Positions 43,307-51,680 of a stretch of DNA of 64,000 nt are shown piece after piece. Source of the DNA: Marinomonas sp. SBI8L (GTDB lineage: Bacteria; Pseudomonadota; Gammaproteobacteria; Pseudomonadales; Marinomonadaceae); the NCBI RefSeq assembly GCF_001624705.1, contig NZ_JSEO01000007.1, positions 1-64,000 of the forward strand, written 5' to 3'. The notes below the pieces were generated by a model. That model was not told where the DNA came from. It did no database searches and saw nothing but the letters and a program-made list of their open reading frames with translations. A program made the position numbers and the translations under genes. Position 1 is the first letter of the stretch. Every line of letters starts with the position of its first letter.

Positions 43307-44338
43307 CTAGTTTGCCACTAGATGAGCTGGGATGCTGATACCTTGTTCGCGGTAGTAACGAGCAGCACCTGGGTGAAGTGGTACAGGTAGACCTGCAATT
43401 GCTTTTTCGATAGACATAACTGCTGTCGCTTTGTGGATAGCACTTAGGTAGGTTAGGTTGTCGTAAAGACTTTTAGTCAATAGGTACACATCTTCTTCAG
43501 GCAAATCAGCACGAGATGCTAGGAAGTTTGGTTGTGCAATTGTATTGATGGCTTTAGTTTGACCTGGATAAGTATTTGCAGGGATTACATAACGAGTCCA
43601 AAGAGTGTAGTCACCATTAGCTTCTTTCATTTGCTCATCGGTAAAGTCAAGCACTTGAACTTTATCACCCATAGCAGCATAAGCTCGTGTAATCGCGCTT
43701 ACTGGTACACCCGCTGGAATATTCATGCCATCGATTGTGCCGTTCTGTAGAGCGTCTGCACTACCGCCGTAACCCATATGAGCTAGGCTAAACTTATCGG
43801 CATCAATACCAAGGCCTGATAGCAATTGGCGACCAGAACCTTCTGTGCCTGAGTTCTTTTTACCGATTGAGAATTTGTTATTACCTTTTTCTAACTGGGT
43901 TAAATCGGCAACCGTTCCGCTTTTTACCAAATCAGATTTTAGGACAAAATGCTCAACATTCTGCCAAAGCATGGAGATAGAACGTAGGCCTTCTTGTTTG
44001 CCTGAATTTGCTACTCGACCTTCACCGTTCCATGCCCAAGCGCCATATAGACCTTGAAGGATGGCAAACTGAGCTTGGTTTTCACGTAATAACTTAACGT
44101 TCTCACCTGACCCTGCTGAACTAATAGCAGATAAAGATATGCCGTGTTTTGGCTCTAATTTGATTTTACTTAAAGTGGCAATAGCAACACCGACAGGGTA
44201 GTAAGTACCACCAGTGGATGCTGTTGCAAGAATATAGTCGCTATCAGCTGCCACTGTGTGGGTAGCAGATAGTGTGATGGCAGTTGCGCTTGCTAAACCT
44301 AGAAGGCTTTTGCTGATTTTTTTAAGGCCCAGTTTCAT
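43307..44338 (-). CDS. TAXI-family TRAP transporter solute-binding protein
   Basis: This 343-residue periplasmic protein has a Sec signal peptide (MKLGLKKISKSLLGLASATA, cleavage expected after THTVAA, about residue 31). The TAXI opening motif is IATASTGGTYYPVGVAIA-like (LATASTGGTYYPVG at about 36-49). Further landmarks are AGSGENVKLLRENQAQFAILQ and FSIGKKNSGTEGSGRQLLSG. It should bind a small acid and hand it to the fused permease at 41003-43141. It is first in its operon. Three 20-22 bp direct repeats lie 145-290 bases upstream of its start. Confidence 0.94.
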   Translation of the reverse strand: MKLGLKKISKSLLGLASATAITLSATHTVAADSDYILATASTGGTYYPVGVAIATLSKIKLEPKHGISLSAISSAGSGENVKLLRENQAQFAILQGLYGAWAWNGEGRVANSGKQEGLRSISMLWQNVEHFVLKSDLVKSGTVADLTQLEKGNNKFSIGKKNSGTEGSGRQLLSGLGIDADKFSLAHMGYGGSADALQNGTIDGMNIPAGVPVSAITRAYAAMGDKVQVLDFTDEQMKEANGDYTLWTRYVIPANTYPGQTKAINTIAQPNFLASRADLPEEDVYLLTKSLYDNLTYLSAIHKATAVMSIEKAIAGLPVPLHPGAARYYREQGISIPAHLVAN

Positions 44339-44481
44339 TTTATTTTTCTCCTAATTGGGGGAACACTGAGAGTAAACTCGATTTAACTTATATCAATATC
44401 CATGCCAAAATCATAACTGTTTGATTTGTAAAGAATAAATTATTTTTTTGTAATTAAGAAAGTGAATCCCCTCTCAATTGA

Positions 44482-44628
44482 GCAAAAAATAGCTGATAGC
44501 AATAATTATTCCTTAGGCAAAAAATTGCTTATGCCATGAATGCCATGTGTAACAAGGGCTAAAGGCAAATTTTAATGTTTTATGATAGTTGCACGATTAA
44601 GCGTAGGCAAAAAATGGCTTATAGCAAT
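44482..44628 (+). repeat. Three spaced direct repeats in the gap 44339-44817
   Basis: The sequence GCAAAAAATnGCTTATAGCA, with small variations, occurs at 44482-44503, 44517-44537 and 44607-44628. The starts are 35 and 90 bases apart. The repeats lie in the 479-base divergent gap between the TAXI gene (minus) and the HAD gene (plus), nearer the TAXI side. They look like binding sites of one regulator. No open frame was found in the gap; the remainder is AT-rich. Confidence 0.6.
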
Positions 44629-44817
44629 TGTCGACAAAAAGCTGCTTTTTCAAACAAATTTTAACCATATACAAACAAGGTTTTTATAATGTGGTGCCAA
44701 TTAATTTGTTAAAGTGAGTGAATGAAAACGAAAAAAGTATCAGTTTTATTAAGATGATTTACCATGTGTCAGCGTCTTTTACTGATTGAAATAACGCAAG
44801 TTTAGTGAGTAAATTTT

Positions 44818-45432
44818 ATGGTGAAGGTGGTTCTTTTTGATTTGGGGAATGTGCTCGTTAATTTGGGCGAAGCCACTAAATTAAATGCCATGTTAGCGAG
44901 TCATGATAATGAAAAGGAAGCTTGGTTAAAATGGTTAGCATCGCCTAGCGTAAAAGCTTTTGATACGGGCAAAATTACTTTAACGGACTTCGCAGTTAGT
45001 CTTATTAAAGAAGTATCAGGTGATAAAGCAGATTCTGTTCGTATTAAACACTTTTGTGATGAGTTTATCGCTTGGCCTAAAGGGTTATTTGATGGCGCTT
45101 TAGAGTTAGTCGACTCGGTAAAGCCTCATATACATAAAGGGGTTTTATCTAATACAAATGCGGCCCATTGGCCAAGGTTGATGCAAGAAATGACGCTGGC
45201 TGATAAATTTGATAGTTATTTTGCCTCTCATCATTTGGGTTTTACTAAGCCGGATATCGCTATATATCAGCGAGTATTAGATAGGTTAAATGTGAGACCA
45301 GAAGAGATACTTTTTATCGATGATAACCAAATAAATATTGATGCCGCCCATAGCCTAGGAATGCAGGCTCATAAAGTTAAGGGCGTGATAGAGGCTAAGG
45401 CAGTACTTAGTGACTATAATCTAATAAACTAA
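44818..45432 (+). CDS. HAD-family hydrolase, YihX-like phosphatase
   Basis: This 204-residue haloacid dehalogenase-type phosphatase has motif I FDLGNVLVNL (nucleophile Asp at residue 8), a helical cap at about 15-90, motif II GVLSNTN (Ser-Asn), the Lys of HLGFTKPDIAIYQ and motif IV LFIDDNQINIDAA. The opening DLGNV instead of DxDGT is typical of YihX (alpha-glucose-1-phosphatase) relatives. The actual substrate is unknown. The gene is monocistronic. Confidence 0.88.
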   Translation: MVKVVLFDLGNVLVNLGEATKLNAMLASHDNEKEAWLKWLASPSVKAFDTGKITLTDFAVSLIKEVSGDKADSVRIKHFCDEFIAWPKGLFDGALELVDSVKPHIHKGVLSNTNAAHWPRLMQEMTLADKFDSYFASHHLGFTKPDIAIYQRVLDRLNVRPEEILFIDDNQINIDAAHSLGMQAHKVKGVIEAKAVLSDYNLIN

Positions 45433-45533
45433 AATTGTACTTGTTGTCTTTTAAGAATGTTAGGAGCAAATTTCAGTAAGACGTTTTAAGCTAATTATCT
45501 GTAATCTAAAGAATTTATTAAGGGAATGAGTTG

Positions 45534-46274
45534 ATGCAATCTTATTTTGACTTTTCGTCAGATGTCTATTCAAAGGGGCGACCGACCTATCCGCCGGAGC
45601 TCTATCTATGGCTATCCAACCAAGTCAAAAATCAACAGTGTGTATGGGACTGTGCTTGTGGAACGGGCCAGGTATCCATCGATCTTGCGGCTTATTTTGA
45701 GCAAGTCGAAGCGACAGATATTAGTGAATCACAGATAGCTGAAGCTATCCCTCATCGAAAAGTGAATTATAAAGTTTCTCCTTCTGAAGTGTGCGAATAC
45801 CCAGATCAGCACTTTGATGCTATTTGTGTTGGCCAAGCATTACACTGGTTTGATTTAGAGAAATTTTGGCCTGAAGTAAAAAGAACCTTAAAGCCTGGTG
45901 GTATTTTTGCTTGTTGGGGCTATAGCTGGTTAAGTGTTTGCCCTGAAATAGACGATATTATTAACAGCAAAATCATGAGTAAGCTTAAGCCCCATTGGCC
46001 TGAGCAAAATAGAACCCTTTGGAACCAATATGATGATGTGACTTTTCCATTAGAAATGCTGGATGTACCTGAATTTGAATTATCCTTTAAGTGGAATGCT
46101 TACCGTCTTTTTGATTATATGCAAACTTGGTCTGCTATCAGGGCATTAGACCATGATGATGCAACACAGGTACTTGCTGATGCTTGGGATGCCATTATTA
46201 AAGTGTGGCAAGAGCCCTTGGAAAAACGTGAGGTAACTATCCCGTTTTTTGTAAAAGCGGGCCGGGTTTTGTAA
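45534..46274 (+). CDS. Class I SAM-dependent methyltransferase
   Basis: This 246-residue methyltransferase begins QSYFDFSSDVYSKGRPTYP, a form seen in the UbiE/TAM-like and trans-aconitate-type families. SAM-binding motif I is VWDCACGTGQVSIDLA, the acidic strand-2 end is VEATDISESQIAEA, and FDAICVGQALHWFDLEKFW includes a Trp/His segment typical of small-acid methyltransferases. The substrate is unknown. ATG 45534 is chosen over the TTG three bases upstream because AAGGGA is better spaced. A terminator follows 18 bases after the stop. Confidence 0.88.
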   Translation: MQSYFDFSSDVYSKGRPTYPPELYLWLSNQVKNQQCVWDCACGTGQVSIDLAAYFEQVEATDISESQIAEAIPHRKVNYKVSPSEVCEYPDQHFDAICVGQALHWFDLEKFWPEVKRTLKPGGIFACWGYSWLSVCPEIDDIINSKIMSKLKPHWPEQNRTLWNQYDDVTFPLEMLDVPEFELSFKWNAYRLFDYMQTWSAIRALDHDDATQVLADAWDAIIKVWQEPLEKREVTIPFFVKAGRVL

Positions 46275-46291
46275 GGAATTAATCTATGTTA

Positions 46292-46318
46292 AAAAAGAGG
46301 CTAAGGCCTCTTTTTTTG
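46292..46318 (+). terminator. Rho-independent terminator of the methyltransferase gene
   Basis: The stem AAAAAGAGGC (46292-46301) pairs with GCCTCTTTTT (46306-46315) around TAAG and runs into T residues to 46318. Confidence 0.93.
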
Positions 46319-46390
46319 TATGTGAGTGCCTGAAATATAAGAAATTAGATGGTTTTCTTTATTATTAGTGAAATTTATAGAGACAGCTCC

Positions 46391-47194
46391 CTTGATGTCG
46401 AATATGAGGAACAGGCAATATAGGTTAAAGCGTTATCCTAAGTGTCGGTTAACTATAAAAGTAATGATTAATCCTAAAGTGTAATGGCTCTTAGTCTTTA
46501 GAAAGAGATAGTGGTGTTTGCATCCTTGATGTCAAAAATGAGGAACAGGCAATATCAGTTAAAGCTTTACCCTAAGTATCGGTTAAATATAAAAATAATG
46601 ATTAAGACTAAAGTGTAATGACTCTTAGTCTTTAGAAAGAGATAGTGATGTTTGCATCCTTGATGTCAAAAATGAGGAACAGGCAATATCAGTTAAAGTT
46701 TTACCCTAAGTATCGGTTAAATATAAAAATAATGATTAAGACTAAAGTGTAATGACTCTTAGTCTTTAGAAAGAGATAGTGATGTTTGCATCCTTGATGT
46801 CAAAAATGAGGAACAGGCAATATCAGTTAAAGTTTTACCCTAAGTATCGGTTAAATATAAAAAAAATGAATAAGGCTAAAGTGTAATGGCTCTTAGTCTT
46901 TAGAAAGAGATAGTGGTGTTTGCATCCTTGATGTTAAAAATGAGGAACAGGCAATATCAGTTAAAGTTTTACCCTAAGTATCGGTTAAATATAAAAATAA
47001 TGATTAAGACTAAAGTGTAATGACTCTTAGTCTTTAGAAAGAGATAGTGATGTTTGCATCCTTGATGTCAAAAATGAGGAACAGGCAATATCAGTTAAAG
47101 TTTTACCCTAAGTATCGGTTAAATATAAAAATAATGATTAAGACTAAAGTGTAATGGCTCTTAGTCTTTAGAAAGATATAGTGATGACAGCATC
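46391..47194 (+). repeat. Tandem array: six copies of a 134-bp unit upstream of acs
   Basis: Units begin at CTTGATGTC 46391, 46525, 46659, 46793, 46927 and 47061, each exactly 134 bases with no indels. Unit 1 is the most diverged (about a dozen substitutions); units 2-6 differ at only a few positions. Each holds a 34-codon frame starting ATG/GTG-TTT-GCA-TCC (unit 1 lacks that start but keeps an inner ATG) and ending GTG-TAA, behind an AGAAAGAGATAGTG ribosome-binding context. Each also has a possible sigma70 promoter and a hairpin (AAGACTAA/TTAGTCTT). The sequence after the array, at the acs 5' end, is a degenerate seventh relative. It fills the 954-base gap before acs. Confidence 0.95.
47102..47129 (+). 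promoter_or_regulatory. acs: Possible sigma70 promoter in the last repeat unit, reading into acs
   Basis: TTTACC (47102-47107) and TATAAA (47124-47129) are 16 bases apart. The same pair recurs in the other array units, with TTATCC for the -35 in unit 1. This copy would start a leader of roughly 90 bases before acs. The boxes are only moderate matches to consensus. Confidence 0.4.
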
Positions 47195-47228
47195 CTTGAT
47201 AACAAATTTAAGAACTGGAGCAAAATCA

Positions 47229-49184
47229 ATGGAACCTTTGACAGTTGCCGTACCAAGTGCCAGCAAGAAAAACGTCGGCATAGATCAAGAAACATTTGAG
47301 CGTATGTACCAAGAGTCGATTACCAACCCTGATGGTTTTTGGGGAGAGCAAGGTAAGCGAATTGATTGGATTAAAGATTATACAAAAGTTAAAAATACCA
47401 GCTTCGAACGAGATAATGTGGATATCCGTTGGTACGAAGATGGTGTACTTAATGCAAGTTATAACTGTATTGATAGACACTTAGGCGATAAAGCAGACAA
47501 GGTCGCCTTTTTTTGGGAAGGTGATTCAGAAGGCTCTGCTGAACAAATTACCTACCAGCAATTACATGACGAAGTGGCCTTATTATCTAATGGCTTGAAA
47601 AAACTTGGTGTGACCAAGGGTGATCGTATTGCTATCTATATGCCTATGATTCCTCAAGCCGTTTATGCCATGTTGGCATGTGCTCGTATTGGCGCAATTC
47701 ATACGGTTATTTTTGGCGGTTTTTCTGCTCATGCTATTGCCGATCGTCTTAATGATTGCGATGTGAAGCTAGTGCTTACAGCTGATGAAGGCTTACGAGC
47801 GGGTAATAAGGTACCACTGAAACATAATGTTGACCTTGCTGTTGCAAATGATGCTTGCCCAAGTGTTGAACATGTTGTGGTTTTCCCTCATACCCAAAAA
47901 GAGGTGGAGTGGAACGATAAACTGGATGTGGATTGGAAAGATTTAATATCCTCATGTGAGCCAACTTGCCCAGTTGAGCCTATGCAAGCCGAAGATCCTC
48001 TCTTCATTCTTTATACATCTGGTTCAACCGGTAAGCCAAAAGGCGTAGTACATACGACAGGCGGCTATATGGTTTATGCTAGCTTATCTCACGAAGTTGT
48101 TTTTGATCTACAACCAGATGACGTTTATTGGTGTGCTGCCGATGTAGGTTGGATCACAGGACATAGCTATATTGTTTATGGGCCATTGGCGAATGGTACT
48201 AGTAGCGTTATGTTTGAAGGGGTTCCCACTTATCCTGATTGTGGTCGAGTAGGGCGTATCGTTGATAAGTATAATGTTAATATTTTATATACAGCACCAA
48301 CCGCCATCCGTGCCCTAATGTCTAAAGGTGATGAACCTATTCAAACCAGCCACAGAGATTCCTTAAGAGTGCTAGGTAGTGTTGGTGAGCCAATTAACCC
48401 TGAAGCTTGGTGGTGGTATTACACTAAAGTGGGTAAAGAAAATTGTGCTGTTGTTGATACTTGGTGGCAGACAGAAACAGGTGGCATCATGATGACTCCA
48501 AGAGTAGGCGGAAAAGACATGAAGCCAGGTTCTTGTGTTGGGCCTTTGTTTGGCGTGCAACCTGCTTTGGTAGACAGCGAAGGTAACTTTGTTGCTGCTG
48601 AGGGGGAAGATGTAGAAGGGGGCTTAGTCTTATTGGATTCTTGGCCTTCTCAAGCGCGTACCGTTTATGGGGATCATGAACGTTTCATGCAGACCTATTT
48701 TAGTACTTATGATGGCATGTATTTCACTGGCGATGGTGCACGACGTGATGCAGACGATTACTATTGGATCACAGGTCGTGTAGATGATGTTCTCAATGTT
48801 TCCGGCCACCGTCTTGGTACGGCTGAAATTGAGAGTGCTTTAGTCGCTCACCCTGCTGTAGCTGAGGCAGCCGTTGTTGGTTACCCTCATGATATTAAAG
48901 GACAAGGCTTATATGTTTATTTAAGTCAGGTTGATGGGGTTGAGATTACAGACGCTCTGACTAAAGAAATACGTCAATTTGTACGTGATGAAATTGGTCC
49001 AATCGCTACTCCTGATTTGATGCAGTGGGCAGGTCAAGGCCTACCAAAAACACGATCAGGAAAAATCATGCGACGAATTTTACGTAAGATAGCCGCTAAT
49101 GAGCATGACTCTCTTGGTGATACCAGTACGCTAGCTGACCCTAGTGTGGTTGATGATCTGATCAAAAATCGTTTAAATCAATAA
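47229..49184 (+). CDS. acs: Acetyl-CoA synthetase (AMP-forming)
   Basis: This 651-residue ligase activates acetate to acetyl-CoA through acetyl-AMP. The ANL-superfamily signature [15 protein letters not shown] lies near residue 265. [20 protein letters not shown], the [10 protein letters not shown] adenylate motif, [18 protein letters not shown] and the C-terminal [17 protein letters not shown] follow. The Lys of SGK is the catalytic residue inactivated by acetylation in studied enzymes. ATG 47229 has GGAG eight bases upstream and matches the usual length. An upstream in-frame start (GTG 47181/ATG 47184) would add a leader, [15 protein letters not shown], that is related to the mini-frames of the tandem array. 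A NarL-type response regulator follows. Confidence 0.97.
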   Translation: MEPLTVAVPSASKKNVGIDQETFERMYQESITNPDGFWGEQGKRIDWIKDYTKVKNTSFERDNVDIRWYEDGVLNASYNCIDRHLGDKADKVAFFWEGDSEGSAEQITYQQLHDEVALLSNGLKKLGVTKGDRIAIYMPMIPQAVYAMLACARIGAIHTVIFGGFSAHAIADRLNDCDVKLVLTADEGLRAGNKVPLKHNVDLAVANDACPSVEHVVVFPHTQKEVEWNDKLDVDWKDLISSCEPTCPVEPMQAEDPLFILYTSGSTGKPKGVVHTTGGYMVYASLSHEVVFDLQPDDVYWCAADVGWITGHSYIVYGPLANGTSSVMFEGVPTYPDCGRVGRIVDKYNVNILYTAPTAIRALMSKGDEPIQTSHRDSLRVLGSVGEPINPEAWWWYYTKVGKENCAVVDTWWQTETGGIMMTPRVGGKDMKPGSCVGPLFGVQPALVDSEGNFVAAEGEDVEGGLVLLDSWPSQARTVYGDHERFMQTYFSTYDGMYFTGDGARRDADDYYWITGRVDDVLNVSGHRLGTAEIESALVAHPAVAEAAVVGYPHDIKGQGLYVYLSQVDGVEITDALTKEIRQFVRDEIGPIATPDLMQWAGQGLPKTRSGKIMRRILRKIAANEHDSLGDTSTLADPSVVDDLIKNRLNQ

Positions 49185-49304
49185 TCCAACTTGATCTGAC
49201 CGCTCTATTCTTGTTCTCTTTAGTGTTACACTTTTGAGATAAGGGTAGCGCGGTTTTTTGCTCCCTATTATTTATAAAACAATAAAAAGAAGGTGAAGGG
49301 ACTT

Positions 49305-49955
49305 ATGTATTCACTGCTAATTGCTGATGACCATCCTTTGTTTCGTGGTGCCTTAAAAGGTGCGCTGTCGGAGCTATTTGAAAATATTGAGATCAATGAA
49401 ACCCAAGATCTTGATAGCACCCTTACTTTTTTAGCGACAAATCCTGATCTAGATCTTTTGCTGTTGGACCTTAATATGCCCGGCAGTGGTGACCTTTATG
49501 GCCTTATTCGTATTCGATCTGATTTTGTTGATTTACCTGTAGCGGTTATTTCTGGTGAAGAAGATACTAGTGTGATGGCAAAAGTATTAGAAGCAGGGGC
49601 TTTGGGCTTTATTCCTAAGACCAGTCAACCTGTTGATATAGCGAACGCCATTAACGCCATTCTAGAAGGTGAAATCTGGTTACCTGAACATCTTAAAGAA
49701 GCTGTTTTAAATCAGCCTAAGCCTGACTTGGATATGGTTAAGCGTGTGTCTGAACTAACGCCTTCTCAATATAGGGTTTTATGCTATTTGCATGAAGGTT
49801 TATTGAATAAGCAAATTGCTTATGAATTAAATATTTCAGAGGCAACGATTAAGGCGCATATTACCGCTATTTTCAAAAAATTGGGTATCAATAATCGCAC
49901 TCAAGCTGTGTTAATTGCCAGTGAGCTAAAGCTGCAAGTTACGCCTCAGGGCTAA
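49305..49955 (+). CDS. NarL/FixJ-family (LuxR-type) response regulator
   Basis: This 216-residue regulator has a receiver domain (acidic pair IADDHPLF, phospho-acceptor Asp in LLLLDLNMPG at about 53, PVAVISGEED, Lys in GFIPKTSQ). A LuxR helix-turn-helix at about 148-205 follows (ELTPSQYRVLCYLHEGLLNK and ISEATIKAHITAIFKKLGI). ATG 49305 is placed by GAAGGG. It lies directly after acs. This resembles the CrbR/ErdR/AgmR-type regulators that switch on acs with a CrbS-like kinase in Vibrio and Pseudomonas. The kinase is not in the window, so the acs link is inference from position and type. Confidence 0.88.
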   Translation: MYSLLIADDHPLFRGALKGALSELFENIEINETQDLDSTLTFLATNPDLDLLLLDLNMPGSGDLYGLIRIRSDFVDLPVAVISGEEDTSVMAKVLEAGALGFIPKTSQPVDIANAINAILEGEIWLPEHLKEAVLNQPKPDLDMVKRVSELTPSQYRVLCYLHEGLLNKQIAYELNISEATIKAHITAIFKKLGINNRTQAVLIASELKLQVTPQG

Positions 49956-49962
49956 CCTCTTA

Positions 49963-50205
49963 TTATTTACATTTGTGCTTGGAACATTTCTTTTCAGGCA
50001 CAGGATCCATTCCGCCCTCGTTTAATGGGTGACATTTACCTAAACGCCTGAGCCCTAAATATAGGCCTTTAAAAAAGCCAAAGCGCTCCATTGCTTCTAT
50101 CATGTAGGCTGAACAGCTAGGATAGAAACGGCAATTACTACCTATTAGGGGGCTAATCAGAATCTGATAGCCGCGGATTAGTTTAATCGCAACCCACTTA
50201 ATCAT
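49963..50205 (-). CDS. yidD: Membrane protein insertion efficiency factor
   Basis: This 80-residue protein of the YidD (UPF0161) family helps YidC-dependent membrane insertion. Diagnostic features are the amphipathic N-terminal helix, [39 protein letters not shown] and [17 protein letters not shown]. Usually yidD sits in the rpmH-rnpA-yidD-yidC cluster; here it stands alone, convergent with the response regulator gene 7 bases away. The tail is Lys- and Cys-containing (KKCSKHKCK). Confidence 0.95.
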   Translation of the reverse strand: MIKWVAIKLIRGYQILISPLIGSNCRFYPSCSAYMIEAMERFGFFKGLYLGLRRLGKCHPLNEGGMDPVPEKKCSKHKCK

Positions 50206-50338
50206 GTTTGTTTTTCATACCTTTTAAGCTGAGTCAGAGATAGCTCTGGATGAGTCTCTTGCTTTAGTTTGATTGTTTGTTACTGTAGGGGATTATCCCA
50301 CATTTAGTTATAAATTTTCAGTAGAAGACGTTTAACCT

Positions 50339-51217
50339 ATGCCAGATTCTTTACTTGCCCTTGATGCTAGCCATATTGTTGCTTATCAAGGTGAGCCCGG
50401 TGCTTATTCTCACCTTGCTTGTAAGCATACTTTTCCAGATTCAAAAATGGTCAATTGCGCGACATTTGCACAGGCTATGCAAATGGTTGAACAGGGCGAA
50501 GCCTTGTATGCCATGATTCCAGTCGAAAACTCAACAGCAGGTCGAGTGGAAGAGATTTACCGTGAACTACGTAAAACCGAGCTTTATGTGGTGAAAGAAC
50601 ATTTCGAACCCGTTAACCATTGCTTGATGGCAAAAGCAGGTACCAAACTTGAAGATATCAAGCAAATCGGCAGCCACCCTCAAGCACTTGCACAGTGTGA
50701 TGAAGGTATTAAGGCTTTAGGTGCGACTAATCTTGCTATGTATGATACGGCAGGCGCGGCTAAGCATTTGGCTGAAACTGGTGAGGAGGGGCTAGGTGTT
50801 ATTTCGTCTGAGTTAGCTGCTGAGTTGTACGGACTGGAAATTTTAAAGTCACACTTTAATGATAGAGAAGGGAATACCACACGCTTCTTAGTATTTGCGA
50901 AGCAGCATAAATTACCTCCTTTAGATCCTGAGCAAGTGTATATCACCTCTTTTATGTTTCGTGTACGTAACATACCCGCTGCTTTATACAAGGCTATGGG
51001 TGGCTTTGCGACACATGGTATTAACATGCTGAAGCTTGAGAGTTATATGGTTAATGGTGCTTTTACGGCGACTCAGTTTTATGTGGATGTAGAGAGCCAT
51101 TTTCAAGCACCTGAAATGCAATCCGCATTGGAGGAGTTACGTTTCTTCTCTGAGGAAATTCGTATGCTTGGTACCTATCGTGCTGATGAATATCGTGTTG
51201 CGAAAAAGCCTGTTTAA
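50339..51217 (+). CDS. pheA: Prephenate dehydratase (monofunctional, with ACT domain)
   Basis: This 292-residue enzyme makes phenylpyruvate from prephenate in phenylalanine synthesis. The catalytic domain covers about 10-195 (AYQGEPGAYSHLA, IPVENSTAGRVEEIY, IGSHPQALAQC, and the TRF motif in NTTRFLVF). The C-terminal ACT domain spans about 205-285 (GGFATHGINMLKLESYM). There is no N-terminal chorismate mutase domain, unlike the usual enterobacterial PheA. The Phe-binding ESRP motif of the ACT domain is replaced by ESYM, so feedback control may be altered. The gene is monocistronic with its own terminator. Confidence 0.92.
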   Translation: MPDSLLALDASHIVAYQGEPGAYSHLACKHTFPDSKMVNCATFAQAMQMVEQGEALYAMIPVENSTAGRVEEIYRELRKTELYVVKEHFEPVNHCLMAKAGTKLEDIKQIGSHPQALAQCDEGIKALGATNLAMYDTAGAAKHLAETGEEGLGVISSELAAELYGLEILKSHFNDREGNTTRFLVFAKQHKLPPLDPEQVYITSFMFRVRNIPAALYKAMGGFATHGINMLKLESYMVNGAFTATQFYVDVESHFQAPEMQSALEELRFFSEEIRMLGTYRADEYRVAKKPV

Positions 51218-51250
51218 ATTTTTGTTTTCGATTTAGCTATTTTCACAAAA

Positions 51251-51276
51251 AAAGGGATGCGGATGCATCCCTTTTT
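51251..51276. terminator. Bidirectional terminator between pheA and the glyoxalase gene
   Basis: The perfect stem AAAGGGATGC (51251-51260) with GCATCCCTTT (51265-51274) encloses a 4-base loop. It has an A run on the left and a T run on the right, so it can serve both convergent genes. Confidence 0.92.
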
Positions 51277-51293
51277 GATTTCTAATTAGACAT

Positions 51294-51680
51294 TCATTTA
51301 GCTTGATAAAGCTCTAGGGGAAGGCCATCTGGATCTTGGAAAAAAGTAAAGGCTTTCCCTGTGTATTCATCGATACGTATATCTTCTACTTCAATACCTT
51401 GGCCAATTAAATAAGCCTTGTATTCAGCAACAGAGTCCACCACAAAGGCTAGATGTCTTAAGCCTTGAGCTTCTGGGCGGCTTGGCCTTCCTGGTGCTCC
51501 TTCAAACGAAAAAAGCTCTATTTGGCCGCCATCAGGTAAGGCTAAATCAAGTTTATAAGAACGACGCTCAACGCGATAGTTTTCCGCAATGATCTTAAGC
51601 CCTAATATCTGACTATAAAAGTGTTTTGATGTTTCATAGTCAGAGCAAATGATAGCGGCATGATGTATGGCTTTAAGCAT
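51294..51680 (-). CDS. Glyoxalase/VOC-superfamily protein, YaeR-like
   Basis: This 128-residue metal-binding VOC protein is clearly similar to E. coli YaeR: LKAIHHAAIICSDYETSKHF at the start, DLALPDGGQIELFSF, PSRPEAQGLRHLAFVVD and FTFFQDPDGLPLELYQ at the end. The metal ligands are expected from the first His, the IELF Glu, the RHLAF His and the final LELY Glu. The function is unknown. ATG 51680 matches YaeR homologues; an ATG at 51686 is possible. The start overlaps the end of the MFS gene upstream on the same strand, so the two form an operon. Confidence 0.88.
   Translation of the reverse strand: MLKAIHHAAIICSDYETSKHFYSQILGLKIIAENYRVERRSYKLDLALPDGGQIELFSFEGAPGRPSRPEAQGLRHLAFVVDSVAEYKAYLIGQGIEVEDIRIDEYTGKAFTFFQDPDGLPLELYQAK

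Noticed and set aside
46391-47194. CRISPR array
   Set aside because: Units are contiguous 134-bp repeats with no unique spacers and no cas genes nearby.
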